NCBI GenBank assembly: GCA_029932445.1 | Contig: JAOZQB010000080.1 | Coordinates: 1 to 12,114, forward strand | Source of the DNA: Bacteroidales bacterium | Lineage (GTDB): Bacteria > Bacteroidota > Bacteroidia > Bacteroidales > JAADGE01 | Reading direction: 5' to 3' | DNA length: 12,114 nt | Shown here: positions 7,501-12,114 of the stretch, piece after piece | Layout of the letters: the number at the start of each line of letters is the position of its first letter | Numbering within the stretch: position 1 is the first letter of the stretch | Program-made: the position numbers and the translations under genes | The notes under the pieces: generated by a model | The model's database searches: none | What the model saw: only the letters and a program-made list of their open reading frames with translations | What the model was told of the DNA's origin: nothing

Positions 7501-9630
7501 ATGCATACGGAACATAATAAAATTATTGCTCAGCAATTAAACATTGCAGTTAAACAAGTTGAAAACACGGTTATTTTACTTAATGAAGGTGCAACTGTTC
7601 CCTTTATCAGCCGCTACAGAAAAGAAATGACCGGTACTTTGGATGAAGTTCAAATTTCCGACATAAAAAATCTTTCCGAAAAACTGGAAGAACTTGAAAA
7701 AAGACGTGAAAGTATTCTTCAGACAATCGAAAAACAAGGAAAACTGACCGATGATTTAAAAGTGAAAATTAATGCAACATACGATTTGTCGGAATTGGAA
7801 GATTTGTATTTGCCGTATAAACAAAAGAAAAAAACACGTGCCGTAAAAGCCAAAGAAAAAGGTTTGGAACCACTTGCAAAACTTCTTTTTAAACAAAACA
7901 TCGAAGACCTTGAAAGTGAAGCTGAAAAATATTTAAACGATGAAGTTGAAACCGTTGAAGATGCTCTTCAAGGGGCAAAAGATATTATAGCAGAACAAAT
8001 TAACGAAGATAAACAGGCCCGTGATGCCGTTCGCCGAGAATTTAAATATTCTGCAAAAGTATATTCCGGTTTGGTGAAATCTAAAAAAGAAGAAGCTTTG
8101 AAATATGAAAATTATTTCGAGTTTAACGAAGCATTAAACAAAATACCGTCACATCGCTTGTTGGCGGTTTTCAGAGGTGCAAACGAGGGATTTTTGAGAG
8201 TTAAAATTCAACCCGATGAAAACAAAGCATTGGAGAAGTTGGATCGAATTTTCCTGAAAGGTGATACAAATGCAACGGCATTGGTGCAAGATGCTGTTGA
8301 TGATGCCTATAAACGATTGCTTTTGCCTTCCATTGAAAATGAATTTACTAAAGCAGCAAAGGAAAAAGCTGATGCCGAAGCTATAAAAGTTTTTACGGAT
8401 AATTTACGTCAACTTCTGCTTGCACCACCCTTAGGTGAAATGCGTATTTTGGCGCTTGATCCCGGTTTCCGAACCGGTTGTAAGGTTGTTTGTTTGGACG
8501 AACACGGTAATTTATTGCATAATGAAACCATTTATCCGCATCCGCCTCAAAAAGAAACATTTCAAGCAGGAAAAAAAGTTGCTTCTTTAGTCAGCACTTA
8601 TAAAATTGATGCAATAGCAATCGGAAACGGAACTGCAAGTCGCGAAACCGAAGATTTTGTCAGAAATAAAGTACGTTTTGACAGAGATGTGAAAGTGTTT
8701 GTGGTGAGTGAAGACGGCGCATCGGTTTATTCGGCATCAAAAGTTGCCCGAGAAGAATTTCCTGATTACGATGTTACCGTAAGAGGTTCTGTATCCATAG
8801 GAAGACGCTTGGCGGATCCGCTTGCCGAATTGGTAAAAATTGATCCGAAATCAATCGGTGTCGGACAATATCAGCACGATGTCAATCAAAAAGAACTTCA
8901 AAAAAGTTTGGATATGGTTGTGGAAAGTTGCGTAAATGCCGTTGGTGCGGATTTAAATACGGCAAGCAAGCATTTACTGATTTATGTTTCCGGTTTGGGC
9001 GAACAAATTGCTCAAAATGTTGTGGATTATCGAACCGAAAACGGATCGTTTAAATCGCGTAAGGAACTTAAAAAAGTAAAACGGCTCGGCGATAAAGCAT
9101 TTGAACAATGTGCCGGTTTTTTAAGAATACGGAATGCGGCAAATCCGCTTGATAATACGGCTGTTCATCCGGAAAGTTATCACATTGTTGAAAAAATGGC
9201 AAAGGATAATAAGGTAACACTTCAAGAGTTTATCAAATCGCCTGAAATAAGAAAAGACATTAATTTAAAAGATTACACGAGTCAAACCGTGGGACTTCCG
9301 ACATTAACCGATATTATGAAAGAGCTTGAAAAACCCGGAAGAGACCCGCGTCAGCAAGCAAAGGTTTTTGAATTTTCGAAAGATGTGTTTAGCGTTGATG
9401 ATTTAAAAATCGGCATGGTACTTCCCGGGATTGTTACAAACATTACAAATTTCGGTGCGTTTGTGGATGTCGGTATCAAACAAGACGGCTTGGTTCATAT
9501 TTCAAATATCAAAAATGAGTTTATCAAAAATCCGGCAGATGTTCTGAAACTGCATCAACATGTAAAAGTGAAAGTTATCAACATTGATATCGTAAAAAAA
9601 CGTATCGGATTAAGTATGAAAGATGTTTGA
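7501..9630 (+). CDS. tex: Tex family transcription accessory / RNA-binding protein
   Basis: The 709-residue product matches Tex (YhgF in E. coli) along its whole length. The N-terminal helical region contains GATVPFISRYRKEMTGTLDE (about 30-49), a hallmark of the family. An RNase H-fold YqgF-like domain starts around residue 315 with ILALDPGFRTGCK (Asp320). Helix-hairpin-helix repeats lie at about 481-555 (VSGLGEQIAQNVVDYR, KKVKRLGDKAFEQCAGFLRI), and an S1 RNA-binding domain at about 637-707 (GMVLPGIVTNITNFGAFVDVG, then DGLVHIS). The protein stops right after the S1 domain, lacking the C-terminal tail of longer homologues such as E. coli YhgF (about 770 residues). Tex is a conserved nucleic-acid-binding protein of the Spt6-like group that affects transcription; its exact molecular role is not settled. 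It is divergent from ggt, and the Nudix gene follows 34 bp downstream. Confidence 0.97.
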   Translation: MHTEHNKIIAQQLNIAVKQVENTVILLNEGATVPFISRYRKEMTGTLDEVQISDIKNLSEKLEELEKRRESILQTIEKQGKLTDDLKVKINATYDLSELEDLYLPYKQKKKTRAVKAKEKGLEPLAKLLFKQNIEDLESEAEKYLNDEVETVEDALQGAKDIIAEQINEDKQARDAVRREFKYSAKVYSGLVKSKKEEALKYENYFEFNEALNKIPSHRLLAVFRGANEGFLRVKIQPDENKALEKLDRIFLKGDTNATALVQDAVDDAYKRLLLPSIENEFTKAAKEKADAEAIKVFTDNLRQLLLAPPLGEMRILALDPGFRTGCKVVCLDEHGNLLHNETIYPHPPQKETFQAGKKVASLVSTYKIDAIAIGNGTASRETEDFVRNKVRFDRDVKVFVVSEDGASVYSASKVAREEFPDYDVTVRGSVSIGRRLADPLAELVKIDPKSIGVGQYQHDVNQKELQKSLDMVVESCVNAVGADLNTASKHLLIYVSGLGEQIAQNVVDYRTENGSFKSRKELKKVKRLGDKAFEQCAGFLRIRNAANPLDNTAVHPESYHIVEKMAKDNKVTLQEFIKSPEIRKDINLKDYTSQTVGLPTLTDIMKELEKPGRDPRQQAKVFEFSKDVFSVDDLKIGMVLPGIVTNITNFGAFVDVGIKQDGLVHISNIKNEFIKNPADVLKLHQHVKVKVINIDIVKKRIGLSMKDV

Positions 9631-9631
9631 T

Positions 9632-9658
9632 AATGAATAATTGACAATGAATAATTGA
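9632..9658. repeat. short tandem repeat between tex and the Nudix gene
   Basis: AATGAATAATTGA occurs twice in direct orientation (9632-9644 and 9646-9658), separated by one C, and a degenerate third copy (TAATTTGTGAAT) runs into the start codon of the next gene. Short ATTGA/ATAAT-type intergenic repeats of this kind are commonly seen in Bacteroidota genomes. Their origin and function are uncertain. Confidence 0.75.
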
Positions 9659-9664
9659 TAATTT

Positions 9665-10285
9665 GTGAATAAAATAACAATATACCGGAACAATCGGAAA
9701 ATCATCCTTTGGGAAACAACGCCCGAATTTGAAGAGCTGGTTGAGAATTTGGAAATTGACGAGCCGTTTATTCATAAATGTAACGATCGAACGGATACGA
9801 TTTTGAATACTTTTTTTGAAAAAGAAGCTATTAAAGAAATTAGTTTTGAGCATCCGGATTTGAATAAATTATTTAATGATATTAAATCGTATTTTAACTA
9901 TATTGAAGCTGCCGGCGGATTGGTAAAAAATAAAAATAACGAACTTCTGGTTATTCATCGTTTCGATATTCCTGATTTACCGAAAGGAAAAATCGAGAAA
10001 AACGAGAAACCGGAAGATACAGCAATAAGAGAAGTTGAGGAAGAATGCGGAATAACCGGTTTAAAAATAACGGGTAAAGCGGAACCTTCATATCATATTT
10101 ACACAATAAAAAATAAAAAAGTCCTTAAGAAAACGCATTGGTTTTATATGAATTATGCCGGAGATGAAACTCTGAAACCGCAAACGGAAGAAGATATTAC
10201 TAAGGTTGAATGGTGTGATGTGCAAAAATTAACAGAATTTCAAAAACAGACTTACAAAAGTTTAAAGGGATACTTTAAATTATAA
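9665..10285 (+). CDS. Nudix hydrolase with an N-terminal extension
   Basis: The 206-residue protein contains a perfect Nudix box at residues 108-130: G108, five residues, Glu114, seven residues, then REVEEECGI. This motif binds divalent metal and cleaves nucleoside diphosphates linked to another moiety. The Nudix fold runs from about residue 80 (AAGGLVKNKNNELLVIHRF) to the C-terminus. Residues 1-80 form a separate small domain opening with ITIYRNNRKIIL, a pattern seen in other Bacteroidota Nudix proteins; the substrate is unknown. The start is a GTG at 9665: an in-frame TAA lies two codons upstream (9659-9661) and there is no nearby in-frame ATG, while homologue-like sequence begins within a few codons. 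The upstream tandem repeat abuts the start. It is probably co-transcribed with tex. Confidence 0.88.
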   Translation: MNKITIYRNNRKIILWETTPEFEELVENLEIDEPFIHKCNDRTDTILNTFFEKEAIKEISFEHPDLNKLFNDIKSYFNYIEAAGGLVKNKNNELLVIHRFDIPDLPKGKIEKNEKPEDTAIREVEEECGITGLKITGKAEPSYHIYTIKNKKVLKKTHWFYMNYAGDETLKPQTEEDITKVEWCDVQKLTEFQKQTYKSLKGYFKL

Positions 10286-10300
10286 TTGTTTAAAAAGTAC

Positions 10301-10308
10301 TATATTTG
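10301..10308 (+). promoter_or_regulatory. candidate -7 box for the ECF sigma factor gene
   Basis: TATATTTG matches TAnnTTTG and lies 25 bp before the ATG at 10334. The nearest -33-like TTTA is at 10274-10277, 23 bp away, slightly too far, so support is moderate. It would allow sigma expression independent of the upstream Nudix gene. Confidence 0.4.
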
Positions 10309-10333
10309 AGCATAAAAGAAGCCTTAACATTCT

Positions 10334-10894
10334 ATGTCAGATAATTCCGAAAAAGATATTATTTTATTTAATGAAATAAAAAAAGGCAAACAAAAAGCTT
10401 TTGACGAGTTATTTAACCTGTATTATCATGATTTGTGTGATTTTTCAAACTTAATGTCAAATAACAAACCCTGTGCTGAAGAAGTAGTTGCAGATGTATT
10501 TGCAAATATCTGGATTAAAAGAAAAAAGTTAAAGATTAATAAGAGTGTAAAAGCCTATTTATTTCGGAGTACAAAAAATACAACTATTTCATACTTAAGA
10601 AAAAGAAAAAATATTTATGAACCTATTGAAGAAGATCAACTAAACATAAAAAATCAGGATTTTTCCCCCGATAAAAATCTACTTAAAGAAGAACAGAATT
10701 TAAAACTTGAAAAACTCTTAAAAATAATTCCTGAAAGAAGCAGGGAAATTTTTATTCTTCATCGTTTTAACGGATTTAAATACCGTGATATTGCTGAAAC
10801 ACTTGATATATCGGTAAAAACTGTAGAAAAACATATGACAAAAGCTTTACGTCTTCTTCGTGATGTTTATCGAAATAAAACTCAAAATAATTGA
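10334..10894 (+). CDS. RNA polymerase sigma-70 factor, ECF subfamily
   Basis: The 186-residue protein has the two-domain layout of an extracytoplasmic-function sigma factor. Region 2 is at about residues 15-95 (KAFDELFNLYYHDLCDF, AEEVVADVFANIWIKRKKL, YLFRSTKNTTISYLRKRK), which contacts core polymerase and the -10 element. Region 4 is at about 128-180 (IPERSREIFILHRFNGF, then the helix-turn-helix YRDIAETLDISVKTVEKHM), which contacts the -35 element. The sequence resembles the expanded Bacteroidota ECF group that is usually paired with a FecR-type anti-sigma factor and a SusC/TonB receptor. No such partner follows here: the next gene, on the same strand 78 bp downstream, is a T9SS-secreted protein. 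It starts 48 bp after the Nudix stop. The family is certain; the regulon and inducing signal are unknown. Confidence 0.95.
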   Translation: MSDNSEKDIILFNEIKKGKQKAFDELFNLYYHDLCDFSNLMSNNKPCAEEVVADVFANIWIKRKKLKINKSVKAYLFRSTKNTTISYLRKRKNIYEPIEEDQLNIKNQDFSPDKNLLKEEQNLKLEKLLKIIPERSREIFILHRFNGFKYRDIAETLDISVKTVEKHMTKALRLLRDVYRNKTQNN

Positions 10895-10972
10895 TTTAAA
10901 GGGTAGGGTGTTTTTACTTTTTTCTCGTCTTAACTATATTAATTTATTGTTAAACTTTTAAATATTTATATT

Positions 10973-12013
10973 ATGAGAAAATTTTTATCTTTTATGGTGG
11001 TTATGGTATTTGCCGTAACATTTGCAAATGCCCAATTTTCAGTTTTATTAGTTGATGATGATCAAAATACTCCTGAAGGAGCACCGATTGTTACTGCATT
11101 AACTAATTGGGGAGGAACATTTGATGTTGACACTACAAGTGTTACAGGAATTCCTGATTATGCTGAATTATCAGCATATAATATGGTAATTTGGTATACC
11201 GGAAATGACGGTTTAGGAATAAGATTGTGGGATGTTGCTGATACTACCGGTATTGGTGCAGGAGCTGCAAAATTTAATGCCGGTTTAACGGAATATGTTG
11301 CAAACGGCGGAATTCTTTGGCTTGACGGTTTAGATTTTATTTATGATTTATACGGAGGTGCACCGGATGATTTTGCTGCAGGCGATTTTATGTTTGATCA
11401 ATTAGGAATTACACAATATTTGGCACAGTCTCATCAAGATGACGGAACTTATTCCGACGGGGTTGAACAATACGATAAAGCGTCTGCCAATACAATAACA
11501 ACTGTAGATCCTGTTTCTTGGGTGTATTCTACTTTATATAATGCTGACGGATTAGCAATTGCGGCTGATGCTACCGCATTATATCAAATGGGTCCTGCAG
11601 CTTATGATTTAGCCGGACAAATTACGGCTTTCTACAGAAATAATATAATTGTTTCAGGTTTAAGATTGGGAAAAATAGATCCTCAAACTGATCTTGACCA
11701 ACTTATTTCAGAAATGATTACAGCTGCCGAAGCCGGTACATTTGAAGCTTCATTAATAAATGAAGTTTCAAAATCTAATATAAAGATATATCCGAATCCT
11801 GCTGTTCAATCTGCGGTTATTAATCTTTCTGAAATTAATAATGCTTCTGAATTATCAATATTTGATATTACCGGAAGAAAAGTATTTTCACAAGCTATAA
11901 ACGGAAAAAATCAAGTTACAATTAATACGTCTGATTATGCATCAGGGTTATATAATGTAATTATTGCTTCCGGAAATGAAACTTATACAACTAAATTGTC
12001 AGTTGTTAAGTAA
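10973..12013 (+). CDS. secreted protein with VDDD-type N-terminal domain and T9SS type A sorting domain
   Basis: The 346-residue protein has a signal peptide (residues 1-20, predicted cleavage NA|QF), a passenger of about 245 residues and a C-terminal sorting domain from about residue 268. The last region shows KIYPNPAVQ (P274), LSIFDITGRKVFSQ, ASGLYNVII and a terminal KLSVVK, the standard type A signal for the type IX (Por) secretion system, which would deliver it to the surface or medium. The passenger begins SVLLVDDDQNTPEG and continues YNMVIWYTGND and YVANGGILWLDG, a Rossmann-like pattern similar to a domain attached to some secreted Bacteroidota peptidases and related to glutamine-amidotransferase-like folds. 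The protein contains no cysteine, so the usual amidotransferase nucleophile is absent; a binding or structural role is more likely than catalysis. It follows the ECF sigma gene by 78 bp without a clear TAnnTTTG box. Confidence 0.9.
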   Translation: MRKFLSFMVVMVFAVTFANAQFSVLLVDDDQNTPEGAPIVTALTNWGGTFDVDTTSVTGIPDYAELSAYNMVIWYTGNDGLGIRLWDVADTTGIGAGAAKFNAGLTEYVANGGILWLDGLDFIYDLYGGAPDDFAAGDFMFDQLGITQYLAQSHQDDGTYSDGVEQYDKASANTITTVDPVSWVYSTLYNADGLAIAADATALYQMGPAAYDLAGQITAFYRNNIIVSGLRLGKIDPQTDLDQLISEMITAAEAGTFEASLINEVSKSNIKIYPNPAVQSAVINLSEINNASELSIFDITGRKVFSQAINGKNQVTINTSDYASGLYNVIIASGNETYTTKLSVVK

Positions 12014-12024
12014 GCTTTTTTTCA

Positions 12025-12064
12025 AATAAAACCTTCGTATTTGCGGAGGTTTTATTAAATTTTT
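12025..12064 (+). terminator. intrinsic terminator after the T9SS protein gene
   Basis: A 13-bp stem, AATAAAACCTTCG (12025-12037) pairing with CGGAGGTTTTATT (12044-12056) with one T-G wobble, encloses a 6-nt loop. It is followed by AAA and a run of five T at 12060-12064. It begins 12 bp after the stop codon of the secreted-protein gene. The flanking A and T runs mean it might also act from the other direction. Confidence 0.8.
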
Positions 12065-12078
12065 CTTATCTCAATTTA

Positions 12079-12097
12079 ATACAATTTTTAATTGTAT
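12079..12097. repeat. short inverted repeat near the right edge
   Basis: ATACAATT (12079-12086) and AATTGTAT (12090-12097) form an 8-bp AT-rich inverted repeat with a 3-nt loop. It may be an operator or leader hairpin for a gene beyond the window, or chance in AT-rich DNA. Nothing else is recognisable in the last 50 bases. Confidence 0.35.
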
Positions 12098-12114
12098 CAG
12101 AAGGTGTTTTGTTT

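Noticed and set aside
9578..9853. Minus-strand 91-codon frame over the tex/Nudix junction
   Set aside because: It crosses two real genes, and part of it (KLSIIHCQLFIIK) is just the translation of the ATTGA-type tandem repeat, a common source of false proteins in Bacteroidota.
10899..10912. G-rich AAAGGGTAGGGTG stretch after the sigma factor gene as a G-quadruplex
   Set aside because: It has only two runs of three G; at least four are needed for an intramolecular quadruplex.
1..12114. Search for CRISPR arrays, transposases, phage genes, tRNA or rRNA
   Set aside because: No spaced repeats, transposase motifs, integrase-like frames or RNA-gene signatures were seen; genes are contiguous and similar in composition.

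Overview
This AT-rich window comes from a member of the Bacteroidota, probably class Bacteroidia. The evidence is a DUF4296 lipoprotein, a C-terminal type IX secretion (Por) sorting domain, TAnnTTTG-type -7 promoter boxes, weak or absent Shine-Dalgarno sequences, signal peptides whose predicted cleavage leaves Gln at +1, and a Bacteroidota-style ECF sigma factor. The species cannot be named from the sequence. No phage, IS element, CRISPR array, tRNA or rRNA is visible.

Layout. Bases 1-113 (minus) hold the first 37 codons of a Tat-exported protein of unknown function. Divergent from it, 342-4663 (plus) is a tightly packed four-gene unit: a DUF4296 lipoprotein, a phosphofructokinase with pyrophosphate-type active-site residues, a phosphofructokinase with ATP-type residues, and the tRNA-modification GTPase MnmE. 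The junctions are a 4-nt overlap, 0 nt and 6 nt. Bases 4739-5623 hold an outer-membrane beta-barrel gene with its own promoter. It is interrupted by an in-frame TAG inside the signal peptide. A strong bidirectional hairpin terminator at 5646-5683 separates it from the convergent gamma-glutamyltransferase gene (5705-7396, minus).

Divergent from ggt, 7501-10894 (plus) carries tex (RNA-binding transcription accessory protein), a Nudix hydrolase that starts with GTG directly after a short tandem repeat, and an ECF sigma factor with no anti-sigma gene after it in the window. Bases 10973-12013 encode a secreted protein with a VDDD-type Rossmann-like passenger and a type A sorting domain, followed by a terminator hairpin. 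The last 50 bases contain only a small inverted repeat.

How the genes work together. The clearest functional unit is the PFK pair: one predicted reversible, PPi-using enzyme and one predicted ATP-using enzyme for the same glycolytic step, co-transcribed. The rest is mostly housekeeping (MnmE, Tex, Nudix) and envelope or secreted proteins (lipoprotein, beta-barrel, Ggt, T9SS cargo). I see no defence system, biosynthetic cluster or clearly novel multi-gene system. The points most worth checking are the in-frame amber codon, the paired PFKs, the unpaired ECF sigma factor, and the cysteine-free VDDD secreted protein.
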